From Erigeron canadensis (taxonomy: Eukaryota > Streptophyta > Magnoliopsida > Asterales > Asteraceae): a stretch of 64,000 nt of DNA. Of the stretch, positions 12,759 through 25,818 are shown piece by piece. The notes beneath the pieces were generated by a model, which was given only the letters and a program-made list of their open reading frames with translations, had not been told where the DNA came from and ran no database searches. The number at the start of each line of letters is the position of its first letter. Position 1 is the first letter of the stretch. The stretch is from contig NC_057767.1 in NCBI RefSeq assembly GCF_010389155.1, positions 8,105,765 through 8,169,764 of the forward strand, in the 5' to 3' direction. The translations under genes were made by a program, and so were the position numbers.

Positions 12759-15700
12759 ATGGTGGCAGAAGAAGAACAACAGCAACATGGAGGATATCAA
12801 ATCGACCTTGGAAATCTCACAGCATATGATCCTCAGTTCCAGTCTTCATCCCTCCCTAATAACAGGTTCAAAATCTTTGTATCTATATATATATACATAC
12901 ATACATACATACATATATATTACTGCTATTACTTAGTTTGTAACTCATACTATGTTACTATGGTGTGAATTGATAATAATCTTACTTATAGTAATAAGTA
13001 ATTACTTATTGACATTGACCCTTTTAAAGTTATTTTTAGCTTAAGATTAATCATGGACTAATTCTTGAGGTAGATATGAAACCGGGTCAGTGATGCTTTC
13101 ACGATTGCGATTGTGAGTTTTTTTTAGGATACTTTAGTGGGTCTAAGTTGGTTTTTTTAGGGGTAGAAAAATGACAAACCTTTGTAGCCCTCAAAAAATT
13201 TAAAGCCGACGTAATAGGGTTTTTGAAATATTTTAGTAACGGAAGGATACCGTTGCTAAAGTTAAAGCAACGTTCGTTGTATATTTGTTGTCGTCTGCTA
13301 TAGATATCTTGTTAAAGCCGGGGTTCTCTTTGAGGGAACTGGCGTAGGGATGTTGACTTGGAGACCTTGGATCAAATCTTGATTCTCCATGGTTTCGGGC
13401 ATTTACCCCTTGAGTGTGTGGGCATACGTGTAATCACTCTTGTTCTGCAGGATTGTGCGGGTTCCAACTGCCAGCATACCTCCCACCTTGGATGTCACTG
13501 CTGGGGTTCGTATCATTAACATTTAACTCTTGCTGTTCAAAAAAAAAAGGCTTTGTTATCAATATAAATCGTATAGATTGGATAAAAGGTGGTGGTTGTC
13601 AGGCCAATCTGTGTGAAGTATTATCTGTGAAAGTTAAAATATGTTGTTTTGATTTTAGCTGAATTTTGGGAAAACACCAGGGGTGTTCATCTGCGTGCTC
13701 TTGTTATTTTAGAGTTTAGGTCTTTGGTTTAATAGGATATCTAGTTTATTTAATATGCATTGCTATAGTATTAATATAACCTGCTCGTATGTTTCTTGCT
13801 TGGAAATATTAGGGAGGATCTTGTGAAGGAGTGCATAGCACACGGTACTAAATTAATTCAGTCAGTTGCCGACGCTCTTTTTAACTTGCCAGCTTCTGAA
13901 GATGCATCTGGGCCAGTTGTTTCTCTACCACCACCAACCACAAAATTGCCAAGAGAAAAACCTGTAAGCTACTCAAGCATATTCTACTTTGCAGTTTACG
14001 TGCTTATTAAAATATTATTAGAATATTATCAGCAATTTTTTATTATAAGGTAGTATAGTTTAATCATGAACGAGTTACTATTTCTTTGTGTTGATTTTTT
14101 GACTGCACCCGTCTTTACTTTATTTCTTTGTAACTCAATTAAGACCATTTTGCTCTTTCTTACAGCTGCCAAAACCTGCACCACCAACAAAATGGGAGAT
14201 TTTTGCCAAAAAGAAAGGTTAGTAATGACAAATTTCAACTTATTACTCGGATAGTCAGGAATCTGTAAAAACTTGATTAAGTTTGAAGCTTAAATTGCAT
14301 ATATAAATATATAATCCTTATTATAAGCTCCTGTTGTGGTACTAATTCATTGATCCTCATACAGGCATCCAGAACAAAAAGAAAGACAAACTTGTCTATG
14401 ATGATCAAACTGCATCTTGGAAGCGTCGTCATGGTTATGACCGAGTAAATGATGACAATGATGTTCCTATTATCGAGGCAAAGATGACCGATGGTAAATT
14501 TATATTTACCTTGCTACTCTGCATTTGTCTTTGTTACATGCTACTTTTCATTTCTTAAAGTTTGGGTGAAACTAAATGGAGGCCTGAACCGACTGATTGT
14601 AGTTTCGCTTCTTGCCGTATAAAATAGGGAAGACTTGTTGGAAATCACAAGTGGGCTGGACCGCTGGATATAAAAAACTGACATAAAACACTCTTTGGAT
14701 AAAGTATGAAAGAACTGTTTTTATTTTTTTATATAGAAAAATGAGCAATCAAGTATTTTGCAACCATCAAAGTCAACTTCAAATTCTGTAGTGGGTGCTG
14801 CATTGAGCATGGATGATGAGTATATTATTGGGTTCAAGTAATTAACTTTTATGATTTTGTATACAGAGCCAGGAGTAGATCCTTTTGCCAAAAGACGGTT
14901 GGAAAAGAAGCAACGAGTTGAAAAACAAGAGAAGAACCGTTTTCATAATTTGAAAGAGGCGGCAAAAGTTGGTGCTCTACCAAGGTTCAATCTTTTCTCC
15001 ATAAATATGTGTTTTTGATCATTTTTCATTTTATCTCATAACTAAGATCTTGGATATGAGTTTAGTTTTATGCAAGATCGGAAGTCCTCTCTATCTAATT
15101 TTTTATGTATGGCAGTCATGTTCAGTTAGCTGCTACGGCATTGCCAATAACTGGGACCCAAACTGAACCAAGAAAGGTTAGTAAGGACGAACTGCAGAAT
15201 GTAGCTGGAATGGCAGCAACTTCAACTGCCAGTGGCGGTAAATTTGACAAAAAATTGGCTGGTGAAAAGCCCGCGAAACATGATAAGAAATTCAGGAAGG
15301 TGTGTTAACCAGACTCCCAGCTTTTAGCCTATAGCAATTTTTATCTAAAATCTATGTGTATCTTCATGGTCACTTTCTTTATCCTTCCAGTTCCTACCTG
15401 TTGTTGAAGGATCGGGAATGGGTTCCCTAGAGAAACAACAAACCGACAAGGTTCTCAACAAGTTGATGGCCAAAAATTCCCATGAAGTTTTCAATGTCAC
15501 TAAGGTAATGAAACATACACTTTTACTTTGAGGTTCCATTTTGACCCCTTTTTTAGTCATACAAAAAGTGTCAAATGTGTTGAAAGACTGTATGCCTGTA
15601 TGGCATTATGAATCTGTATAACTCCGTATAGATTTGATATTCAAAGACTGAATTATAATTTTATTAAATTTGATTCCGATCATAAATAATTTTTATAATT

Positions 15701-16302
15701 ATTTACAAGAATAAGGATATGATAGTGTTTGCAGGTCAATCTACCGCTTACTAAAAATTATTCACTTTCAACTAACACAGTTTTTCTTCAGCAGCCCCCT
15801 TTTTATTAGCTTTTATTCATATACTTATAAGTCAACTTTTTATGGTTTTCTTTTCCCAAGCACCATGCTACTTCCCACATGTGATAATTACAAAATATGT
15901 TTTGGGAATCCACAAGTAAATCTTATAGTCTTAACCAAATGCTGACGTTAAAAATACCTTTGTTTGCCGTTTTCATCAAAGATATGCTATTGATTTGGGT
16001 CTAATGGTCTATAAGATTTATTTATCTACATTCTTTTGAAGGGATAGAAATTTCACATGTTATATATAAAAAATGTTTCTATAGTTTTACAATTCCATGG
16101 ACTTTCAGATTTTCAGGGTTTGTGTTTTTACCTATGTGCTGCTTGTTAATAGGCTGTTGACATGTACAACACCAAGAATGACAAGAAACGAAAAAATCAG
16201 CACGGGAAATCTTCATCAACCTCAGGTAAATTTACAGAGAGGAAGAGCCCGTATAAGAGCACATCGCAGAAGAAATCTTTTAAGAAAGGCAAGTCAAAAT
16301 GA
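12759..16302 (+). CDS. RRS1: RRS1 homologue, ribosome biogenesis regulatory protein
   Basis: Eight exons joined by GT-AG introns: 12759-12865, 13813-13963, 14166-14217, 14365-14493, 14867-14984, 15116-15299, 15391-15504 and 16153-16302. They keep one frame for 334 codons and stop at TGA 16300-16302. The order is: acidic/Gln-rich N-terminus ([10 protein letters not shown]), YDPQF, a helical [19 protein letters not shown] block, then the family signature [18 protein letters not shown] followed by IFAKKKGI. Next come [30 protein letters not shown] and a Lys-rich tail (SFKKGKSK). This matches the RRS1 family in order and length. In yeast Rrs1 pairs with Rpf2 to bring the 5S rRNP to the pre-60S particle in the nucleolus; that role is inherited by family, not shown here. 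Intron 1 (947 bp) and intron 7 (648 bp) are the longest. No break was seen, so the gene appears intact. Confidence 0.93.
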
Positions 16303-18714
16303 ACACAACATTTACAAGTTTTGTTGAATGGTTAATTTTGTTCTCATGTAGTATTACGATACCAATCACAAAGACAAGAATGAAGTTTTTGATGCTCTGT
16401 ACCTTTACTGAATTCATCTATCTATATGTGATTCTTGTTTTACGGTTTTCTAGCCCATTCACATAGTTTTGTTTGTGATGTTATACCACATAGTTTACTG
16501 GTATCTTTTGAGCCTTTTAGATTTCTGTTTCATTGTGCTTTTGTTTGATAACAAAATCAAAGTGAAGTTGCCAGTCTTGGTTCTTTCCCTTTCTAGCATT
16601 AAAGTATATTGTGATGTCTTAAAATGTCATTTTAAGAATATCAAAACTATTAATAAAAACAAAAAATATTATTGTATGATTAAATTTAAAGTCGTAAGCT
16701 GGCAATCGATGGAGTTGGGTGCTGCCGTCTTTAGAAACGTCTCTTTGCTGAAAATTTTGGTTTCTTTACTCTTATAGTCTTATAAAGTTGATAACCATTG
16801 AACTATAAGCATTGTGTGGGTAGTGACTGAAAAAGAGTTGTCTATACTGGTTGGAACTTTAAAATCTTGATTCTGTTACCAATGTTTGTGGTCACACATA
16901 CATTTTAGATTTTTATAGGAGAATCAAGTGAGCTGAGCTGTCCCTGTGTCTTTCTTCTTACCTGCACATCCAAATTAGGACCCATATGCATAAATATATA
17001 TAATCTGGAAAATACTAAGACTAACCTTTAAAAGTTTTACTGAGAGATCCATAATTCCAAAAGCACCAGGTATGACCAAAAACAAACCAAATTGCTACTA
17101 TTAGTTTTATTTGGAATTATTAGAGATGGTAAATAAGGAACAAATACTATTAGTTTTCTTGGAATTATAGAGATCGTAAATAAGGAACAAATGAGGCAGA
17201 ATGGGTCATTTCTCAATACAGGGTTTTTTTGTAAACATCATGGTCTTTCAATCCCTTTGTTTCAACTTTAACTGAGTTTTCATTTAGGGAAAATTCACAA
17301 AAAGATAACATTTTTAGTCAAATTTCTTAATCTAGTAAACCTATTTAGGTTTCGTCTATTAAAAAGGACTTCATTAGTAAAGAAACTTTCAACAAAGGTA
17401 ATGTCTTTAGTTTTTAACGTCAGACTTCCGTTAAGTGTCACGTCATTAAAAAGTTGACATGTACATCTGAATTGGCAATATGTATACGTATATAATATAT
17501 TCACTTCCTCCTTCACACATTCATTATCACTTTTTTCAATAAAACCTGATATATCAAATTTTCCAAATCCACATACATATGTATATGCTCACCATATGCA
17601 TTAGCATAATAAACGAACTTTCTATAATCACAATCACATTTCATGTAAGATAGACCCTCACTTAAGATACAGATCTAGAGAGAATGTAGCTTAAGGATAG
17701 AAAAAAGCAAAAGTTCATTTTTGATTTTTCCTAGCTTGCTTTCTTGATTCTTATTATTGTTATTTCTTTTTAACACAAACCCATTCCAAAAATAAAAAAA
17801 TTTAAAATAAAAATCTGAAAAAAAATACAACCTATCGACACATTTATAGACATGTGTAAGGTATAAAAACTTACACATGTGTAGAGAATTCTTTTATATT
17901 ATATATATATATATATATATATTTTTGGCAATGGTTTTGACTATAAAAACATAAAATTAAATTAAAAATGAAAAATAAAGAAAAAAAAAATTAAATATCA
18001 ATCTTTTCTCATTTTCTCCCTAAGCACTCACCCTCACTTTATTCATTTCCAGATACACAATCATATAGTCTAAAAGATGCCTTTGAGTTGTTTACTTGAT
18101 AAAAAGTGTACTCATGATATTTCACTTCACCCGTAATAACCAACGCTCCACCTTCGTATCTCAAAGGTTTCCTATATTAAGAATTTTGAGTAAAAAAATT
18201 ATCATTTTAAAGATTTTTTCTTTTTCAATTAGCTATTTTAAAAGTTTGAGATATTTGCACTCCATTACTTGAAAGTTTGATTAATCCTCCTAATGATCAT
18301 GGAGATTATTGTGCTCGCCCTTGTTAATATGCTAAGACGTACTAAAGGGAGGAAGGCAACTCCCAAAGAAGTAGACTTTTATCATGTGGCGTCATATTAT
18401 TGAAAGTTGCCCCTCTAAAATGGTATAATGAGACAATTCCTTAATATGGGAAACTTTCGTCATGTGACAGTTTTAAGAGTGGATGTAATCATCGTTTGTT
18501 GATATGATTTAATCCAGAAATACTCATATTTATTTATACTTTATTTATAAACATGTTGTATATTTATTTTATTATTCTTAATAATTTAATCCCATTAAGA
18601 AAAATTTTATTAATAAAATGGAGATAAGACTTACCTTATGAATAATATAACATTAATACAAGTTGACGCTTTCATACATATATTTTTTGAAAGGTAAATT
18701 TCGCTGAAAAATTC
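16303..18714. other. Intergenic DNA downstream of RRS1
   Basis: No further gene is supported. A tandem duplication of about 50 bp lies at 17094-17193 (ATTAG..GGAATTAT..GTAAATAAGGAACAAA twice). A segment starting AGGGAAAATTCACAAAAAG near 17287 has an inverted relative at about 44300-44474, so it is probably the end of a dispersed transposon. A (TA)n run lies at 17900-17922. Confidence 0.55.
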
Positions 18715-19011
18715 GTGTCGCGATTCGATAACGAAAGGTCTAGTATACGTTGTCTTAACCGGATTCGCGCTAAAGAGCTCACTCGAAGTAGAAATGGTTA
18801 TTTCAAATACCCGATGGGGGTAAACCCCCTACTAATCCGCCCGAAGACACGACGGTTAATAGGAGTAAACCCTGTCCCTTCAGACTTGAACCTGGGTAAA
18901 TCCAAGCTAATCCCTCACAAATGGACTTCCTTATGTCCTCCCAAGGCTTGAACACAAGACCTTGTATATGGGGATAGTCTTTTAACCATTGAACTAATGC
19001 TCAAGGACATA
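18690..19011 (-). mobile_element. tRNA-derived SINE-like unit
   Basis: On the minus strand, starting near 19011, the text GAGCATTAGTTCAATGGTTA resembles an RNA polymerase III A box. GGTCTTGTGTTCAAGCC about 40 bp later resembles a B box. The remaining 200-odd bases are a GC-richer body unlike the flanks. The arrangement fits a tRNA-headed SINE, but its tail and target duplications were not resolved. Confidence 0.45.
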
Positions 19012-19737
19012 CATGATATAGACCCTCACTTAATTTTATAGATTATCGTCACAACACCACGTAATGAAACAAAAAACGAAAAATATTAGAAATGTGGTTT
19101 AAAACCGTATATCTATCGGGCGGGTTCTAAAACTAGTGTTGACATATATCTCAATCATATTTTAGTATACTAAGAAGATCTCAACCTTAAGTTCCAATAT
19201 TCATTTTTTAAATAAATGTTAATTATTTCTAAATTAAGTAACAAAACAGAATATATGAAACAGAAATGTAAAATAACATCGAAAACACAAAGTTATAATT
19301 TTCAATTAATTCTTTTAATTGAATAAAAAACAAAAATCACAAGTAGTTGCAGAACAAAAACGTAACTACTTGATCGAAAGTTACAACTCTATTATCTAAT
19401 TCTATTTTAACTATTAGCCCAAGCTGAGTATAAAAACATAACACGGGTCCATATGAGACTAGATGGTTTTCACCCATTTATTATTTTTTTTTTTCTCTAA
19501 ATTTTTATATGTTAGAAAGAATTCATTGAAAAGTCTTTTGGGTGGGTTGAGATGGATTTTCAATTTTAAGAAAATTTTTTCCTTATTTCATTTAAAAACT
19601 TTAATGATATATAGATATAAGTTATTGTTTTCACTTTTCTTTAAAACCATGGAAAGATATAGTGTATCCATATAGTTATTGTTTACAGTTTTCTTTCACT
19701 TTAATGATATCTAAATATAGGTATTGTTGACTTTTCT

Positions 19738-20109
19738 TTACGAATGATTTTCAACTTGATAGAATTCCTGATATGATATGCGGCTGGTGTTGTCAGATTG
19801 AATTCGTTTTCCCCTAGTAGTGCATCCACGAGGGCCGAGGCTAATGTCTTGGGCCTGATCATGTGGCTCCTCCTTACACGTTCGATTATTCTGTTTTTCT
19901 TGATTTAGGCTCTCAACAAATTGTGTATGTGAAATCTCTTTCAAAAAAATGTGAGTTTCTTTTGCTGTTTTACTAGAGAAAAGGGTAGCCACAAGCAATA
20001 TCGAAGCCTCTTCATTTGAACAATTTAGTCCTTCATAATACCAAGAAATATACACAATCGACTTCCGATTTGAGTTCACCAACACTTCAACAAACTCCTT
20101 CATGACCAC
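19738..20109 (-). CDS. Open frame of 123 codons, not recognised
   Basis: The frame starts MVMKEFVEVLVNSNRKS and ends KRIQSDNTSRISYQEFYQVENHS, with a GPRGCTTRGKR patch. That basic Gly/Cys patch faintly recalls the C-terminal tail of FAR1/FHY3 or MULE-derived transposase proteins, which is only an impression. No splice partners or start context were identified. It may be the last exon of a decayed transposase-derived gene. Confidence 0.25.
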   Translation of the reverse strand: MVMKEFVEVLVNSNRKSIVYISWYYEGLNCSNEEASILLVATLFSSKTAKETHIFLKEISHTQFVESLNQEKQNNRTCKEEPHDQAQDISLGPRGCTTRGKRIQSDNTSRISYQEFYQVENHS

Positions 20110-20444
20110 CTAAGCGTCTTCCCAAATGTCGTCTTTGTCTCTCTACTCAAATGCGACAACATTGTATTTTTTGAACGACTTATAAAATATTTCTGTTAAA
20201 TATCTTTTGAGGGTTTTTACACGCAATAATAAACCTGTTATATAACATCCCGAACTCTTTTATTCATTTCGTTGGCTTTAACCATCAGTCAATGTTGACC
20301 TATCATTAGATGACCTTAAATTATAGGTGGATATTTATGGTGTTAATTGTTATGTGTTTATGTGGACAAATTTGGGTAGATGTTCCCATTTAGTGTGATT
20401 AACAATGTTGATAAATATTTATCATAATGCTTGTAAATGTGGTA

Positions 20445-21262
20445 TCTTCAATTATACTAAAACACAGTTGATCTAATAACTTATCGACCAATCACAGTTC
20501 TCGATTTCTTAATGTTGACTTTTGTTTTTAATTTTGACTTTAATTTACACTTTTTTGTTTTCCATCATAAATTTACACTTTTTACCTAATAATTTTAATA
20601 TAATAAATAAATAATAATAGCTAATATTTATCCAATAAAATAATAAATAATATATATCTAATAATAATATGTTCTAACATATAAATACAAAATTAAGTAA
20701 TTAAAAATAAATAAAATCTAATGTAAATATATTAAGATTTTAAGAGTAATTATACTATTATTTTGGTTGAAGTGCTTCTTAGTAATTGTCATAACGCATG
20801 TAAGAAAAGTAAAGCATATAAAAATATAAATTATTATAGGAAAAACATAGAACATTGTCATATTCTAATTGAGATATTTAAGATATTTTTCATCTAAATA
20901 TACAATATTATTTTCAATAGTGTAAAATTAGAATGTAATACACCATATGTAACAATAAAGCAAATAAATTGATAGTGAACTATTATGATTTTTTAATGTT
21001 CAAATATCGCTAAGTATGTCACAATTTACAACTTTGATAGACATTATACTTTGTAATATTCAAATATCGTAAAACATGTCACACTAAACAACTCCGATAA
21101 ACATATTTTTAAAAATATTTTAATATAAAACTCAAAGTGTTGATATATAGATCAAGTTTTTACTACCCAAAATAGTATATTAAATTTTAAACTATAATAA
21201 TTTAACATCCAATATTAATAACGTCGTAAATCTCGTGTATTAGACACGAGTTTAAAATCTAG
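20445..21262 (+). mobile_element. Helitron family 2, copy 1 (818 bp)
   Basis: The 5' junction is A|TCTTCAATTATACTAAAACA. The 3' end has a hairpin CTCGTGTATTAGACACGAG (21232-21250) followed by CTAG|T at 21259-21262. Start and end sequences and total length match copy 2 at 25001-25818. There is no coding capacity, so it is non-autonomous. Confidence 0.7.
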
Positions 21263-21278
21263 TGTATTCACTATAGCA

Positions 21279-22085
21279 TCTATAATATAACTAAAAGAGA
21301 AGGTTGGAGGTACACTTGGCACCCCTAATCTCCCTCTTTGAACCTAATCCTCTCTCTTTATTAATCCTCTATTTTTTTAATATTTTATTTAATTAATAAA
21401 TGACCGACCTTATTATTAATTAAAAACTATTTTTATCCTTAAAAGTCTTTCAGAAATTATTTATCTATATAAACAATCTAGAAAAACCCTCACATATATT
21501 CAACAAAAAAACCTACAGCCAAAAAAAAAAAAACTACGATCGACTACCAAAAGGGTTTTTATATTTATATATTTTGTTCATATATAATAATAATTATTGT
21601 TATTAACCTTTAACTCTTTTGTTGTTGTTATTATTATCTCTTTTAATTTAGTTTGTTTTCTATTATAGGTTCGTTATGACTTATTCTTGAACAACAAAAA
21701 ATAACACCACATTAGTTTATCTTGAAGATCTTAAGCCAACAGATGTTAATCATCATCTACGAATCCGTGTTGTGCATGTATGGACTGTTTTGGAGTGAAA
21801 TAACCCGGAGAAAATCAAAACGTTCGAGATGGTCTTTGTTGATGAATTGGTATATATTTTTCAAATTATATACTTTGTTGCAAATTTTTTATTTAACTAA
21901 ATTTGAAGGAAAAAAAGGGTAAATTGTAATCAATATTTATATGGAGTTAATTTTCATATGTTTCTTCTTTAGCTTTCGTATTGATTAAGTTGTGATATTG
22001 GTCATATTGATGGTTACTCGAATCATATTAGCTTTGATTAACATATTTTGAGATTACCCGTTCATTGAACGGGTCTGAGCACTAG
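21279..22085 (+). mobile_element. Helitron family 1, complete copy (807 bp)
   Basis: The element starts A|TCTATAATATAACTAAAAGAG and ends with hairpin ACCCGTTCATTGAACGGGT (22056-22074) then CTAG|T (22082-22085). Relatives are at 6195-6486 (minus, 5' part), 26580-27739 (plus, diverged, 5' end lost) and 28481-28851 (3' part). It sits 16 bp after the end of the previous Helitron, fitting serial insertion into AT-rich flanks. Confidence 0.75.
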
Positions 22086-22194
22086 TCGAATAATATTAGA
22101 TGTCCTAAATGGAATATTTGAGGTTACCGTTTGGGTAATAATATTAGAAGGGTGTTAAGTGTTAATTAAAAAAAAAACCCTAAAAGTCATCCTA
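21827..22194 (+). repeat. Near-identical duplication, copy 1 (partner 28481-28851)
   Basis: This 368 bp block is repeated at 28481-28851 with roughly ten substitutions and a small indel in an A run. It covers the 3' 260 bp of a Helitron plus about 110 bp beyond its CTAG end, so the duplication is not simply a second Helitron insertion. Confidence 0.85.
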
Positions 22195-22383
22195 TTTTGT
22201 CAAGCTTAAGTCAATCTATCTCTTTAAGTTCATATTTTGTCAAGCTTTTGGTTGAATCTATTTCTGTTCAACCATATGTTTATATGTTACTAAACTATTT
22301 ATATAGTTCACATCACGTAATTCTAATGAAATATGTTCGTTATCGTTTCTTCATATATAAAGTGTATTATATAGTTTTTTATA

Positions 22384-22415
22384 CAGCTCGCGCATCGCGC
22401 GGGTCAAAAACCTAG
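22384..22415 (+). mobile_element. Helitron 3' terminus
   Basis: Hairpin text CTCGCGCATCGCGCGGGT (22387-22404) is followed by CTAG|T at 22412-22415. The matching 5' end was not identified with confidence; the family-1 Helitron just upstream may be nested within it. Confidence 0.55.
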
Positions 22416-22430
22416 TATATATATACATAT

Positions 22431-25000
22431 ACATATAATATAACTAAAAGAGGGTTGGGGGTACACTTGACACCCTTAATTTCTCTCTTTGAGCCTAACT
22501 TTTTCTCCTAATTAATCCTATATTTTTCTATATTATTTTAATTAAAATTTTCTCACGATCTACACAAATTAAATAGCTACCCTCTTAACAACAATTTGCT
22601 TCCAATACGATATCCAACCACGTTTTTTCCTTTATGTTCTTTAACCTCAAGCTGATGGTTTCTCTTTATAATTCCTAATACCCGTACGATATACGGGATT
22701 AACATTTTGTGTAGATATCAATGTTTATATATCATGACATCCATATCTTAATCTTAATCTACCAATATATATATAACAAGGTTCTAAATTCTTTTATGGA
22801 TAAACAAGAACCGCTAGATAAGTTTAAACTTTTAGTTACAACCCTTAGATCAAAATAATTGTATCGTTACCAAATTTATCATTGAAAAAACACAACATTA
22901 GCCCTTGTAGTTTGTATAATTAAATCTTAGTATACTTAACTTAATATTTTATTTTTACTTTTTTTTTGCTGCCGACTTCATCAAAGAAAAACCAAAATTT
23001 TTGGACTTTTTTTTCCTTAGCCCAATACCAAAAAAAGAAGTTGTATATTCAACTTAATATTTTATTTACTTTTTTTTTTTAAGTCGGCTTCACCAGAATA
23101 AAACCAAAGTTTTTGGACTTTCTTTTTCCCCTTAACACAATACAAAAAAAAAAAAAGTTTTGCTAATTTTTCACACTTGGAGCTTTGAAAATTTATTAAA
23201 TAAAAATTTATTTAAAGATTTTAAGGTTTTTATTAATACATGTTTTATCAAATACATAGGAGGTTAATGACATTTAATATAGTACCATTCAAATACAGAA
23301 TTTACAAATCTCAATATATTTGATGTAAAATTACTTTCAAATTTTTTAAAAAAGTTTAATTATGAACACATATAATAGACTTTTTGAGCCTAAAAACTTG
23401 TGAAAAGATAAGATGACAGGGGTGATAGGTCATATAAGGTGATATATCATAGAGTGTTATAGTCAAATGTTTTAGCCATACGGGCTCCGTCATCTGGTTT
23501 AAAAATTCGCCGAAATTATAACGAATGACATCTCTAAGAAAACCCATATAATTTTTATAATTTATCGATGTACGATTTTTGAGATAAAATATTTTGAATT
23601 AGCTAGAGAAATAAAATGATTTATGAAGGAGCTATGTTATCAATAGTGGTGCTATAGCGGTTAGCGATCCTCAAGCAAAATAGTGGTCAAGTAGCGGTCC
23701 CGTTATTATCAGCGCTATTTTACCAATATCGGTGCTTATATCGGTCCAAAGAATGGTAAAATAGCGGTGATATAGCGATTTTTTTTTCAATTTTTTTAAA
23801 AAAATTTAACTATGAGCACATATAGTAGACTTTTTGACGCTTAAAGTTTAAGAAAGAACTTTTAAAACTGAATTCTTAAATAGAGGTGAAAAAAATAAGA
23901 TGACACAGGTGATAGATCACAATGTGTGATAGTTCATAGGAGGTGATATATCATAGAGTGTGATAGCCAAATGCTTTAGCCATACTGGCTCCGCCCTCAG
24001 ATTTAAAAATTCGCTGAAAATATAACGAATGACATCTCTAAGAAGACCCATATAATTTTTATAATTTATTGCTGTACGATTTTTGAGATAAAATATTTTG
24101 AATGATTTAGAGGAATAAAATGATTTATGGAGGAGGAGTTATGTCATCAATAGCGTTGCTATAGCAGTGCTATATCGGTGCTATAATGGTCAACGGTCCT
24201 CAAGCAAAATAGCAGTCAAAATAGCGGTCCAGCTATTATCGGCGCATTTTACCAATATCGGTGCTATAGCGGTCCAAATAGTGGTAAAATAGCGTTGCTA
24301 TAGCGTTTTTTTTTTGCCCAAACTTGAAAGAAACACTAAATTTTGTAAGTATTAACACTAATGTTTCAAATATTGACATTTTTAAGCTTGACTTTTGATA
24401 TTTCTATTAAGTATAAAGTATTAATTGATATTTTTATTAAATATTAAGTATTATATATATATATATTGCATAATATTTTAATTACTGCTACATCTCATCG
24501 CTATAACCAATATATCATATATCGGACCTTGACTGCTACACCGCTATTTTAGTAATTAACTACTTAGTGGAAGAGAGATAAATGAGTGGTTGAGAATTGA
24601 GAAAAGTGAAAAATGAATGATTGAGATGTATATAGATGTATTGTACATTATGCATTAATAGGCGTACATTGGTGAAAAGTTAAAAATTTTGTAGAGAACA
24701 AATGTTTTATAATGTAGTAGAGATAAAGTCATGAAATTTCATGTTTTTTCTTTTCTGTATATAATAATATAGAGACATATTTCAACTTTGATTGTAAATG
24801 TAATATTGTTTAATGAAATTTTGTTTATTTATAAATTAACTCATTTGAGCAAAATATTAATTTACCACTCTTGCATCATATTATTAATTAGTCCATTTCA
24901 AAATATTTTATCTATGTTTGTCAATTTACGATATTATACAACGATAATATGTCATTAATTAAATATAATCTCTCGCGTATTACGCGGGACAATAATCTAG
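22431..25000 (+). mobile_element. Helitron composite with family-1-like 5' end
   Basis: The left end resembles the family-1 5' terminus (TATAATATAACTAAAAGAG) but has lost its TC. The right end is hairpin CTCGCGTATTACGCGGG followed by CTAG at 24997-25000. The interior (about 23340-24723) is related to the minus-strand Helitron at 47939-48381, including a GTAGTAGAGA|T junction near 24723 that is that family's 5' end. It therefore contains at least one nested Helitron of opposite orientation. Confidence 0.45.
23341..24315 (+). repeat. Tandem duplication of about 450-520 bp
   Basis: Unit 1 (23341-23790) and unit 2 (23791-24315) share, in order: an ATGARCACATATARTAGACTT block, a 'ggtgatag(g/a)tca' block, a 'ccata(c)gggctccg' block, an 'acgaatgacatctctaag' block, and a terminal stretch packed with GCTATAGCGG-type words. 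The second half of a third relative occurs at 47970-48250. Confidence 0.75.
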
Positions 25001-25818
25001 TATATACTATAAGACAGTTGAACTAATAATTTATTAACCAATCAAATCGCTCAATTTTATCAAATTGATTCTCGCTTATGTCATCATTTAGATTAACTAT
25101 AAATTAAAACTCCTAATAATCATTATCCAAATATATTATTATATTGGTATTTATATTATTTTGTAGAAAAAGTCTCATTAATTTACACATTTTTGTTTTC
25201 CATCAATAATTTACACTTTTTAACCTTAAATATTTAATTTATATTTATTTGTAGCCATCAATTTGAGAATTTTTTTCTTAAATTTTTTAAAAACGTTACA
25301 AAAAGTATTTATATTTAATTATTTAATGTTACAATTGTCACTCAAATCAAAAGTCCTAATTGTTATCAAACAATATGAAAACAATCCTAATTGTTATCTA
25401 ATTATCATAGGAAAGTAATTGAAAATAAACATATTCATGTTATGGGTCGTATCATGATCAAACACATATACTTATATGTTAATTACAGGATTACAAGTAT
25501 GTTTATATTTTAATTCTTAATAATCTTTCATAATAATATCACATTATGAGTACAATTGGTTTCAAAAAAATTATATAATAGAGAAATTATTGTAGCATTT
25601 GCCTTGTGGATTGACAACGACAAACAATCCCATCAATATGTATTAGCTAATAATGACAGTGACGAACATGTCGTTATTGTACTACAACTTGCAAAGTATA
25701 ACACTTAGAACCGTATATTTTCAAAATTATAAGTTTTTATGAATTAAATGTATGAATATCTAATATTGATAATATCGTAAACCCCGTGTCCAGTGTCGGA
25801 CACGGGTCTAAAATCTAG
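25001..25818 (+). mobile_element. Helitron family 2, copy 2 (818 bp)
   Basis: It begins directly after the CTAG of the preceding Helitron with TATACTATAAGACAGTTG, matching the family-2 start. It ends with a strong hairpin (CCCGTGTCC / GGACACGGG, 25783-25806) and CTAG|T at 25815-25818. The same 818 bp length as copy 1 suggests few net indels, although internal substitutions are many. Confidence 0.6.

Noticed and set aside
13414..13662. Frame of 82 codons inside RRS1 intron 1
   Set aside because: It lies in the intron, has no recognisable domain, and including it would break the conserved RRS1 reading.
19100..19136. Possible Helitron 3' end (ATCTATCGGGCGGGTTCTAAAACTAG as separate words ending in CTAG)
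   Set aside because: The hairpin is poorly formed and no 5' end could be matched, so it was not listed as a feature.
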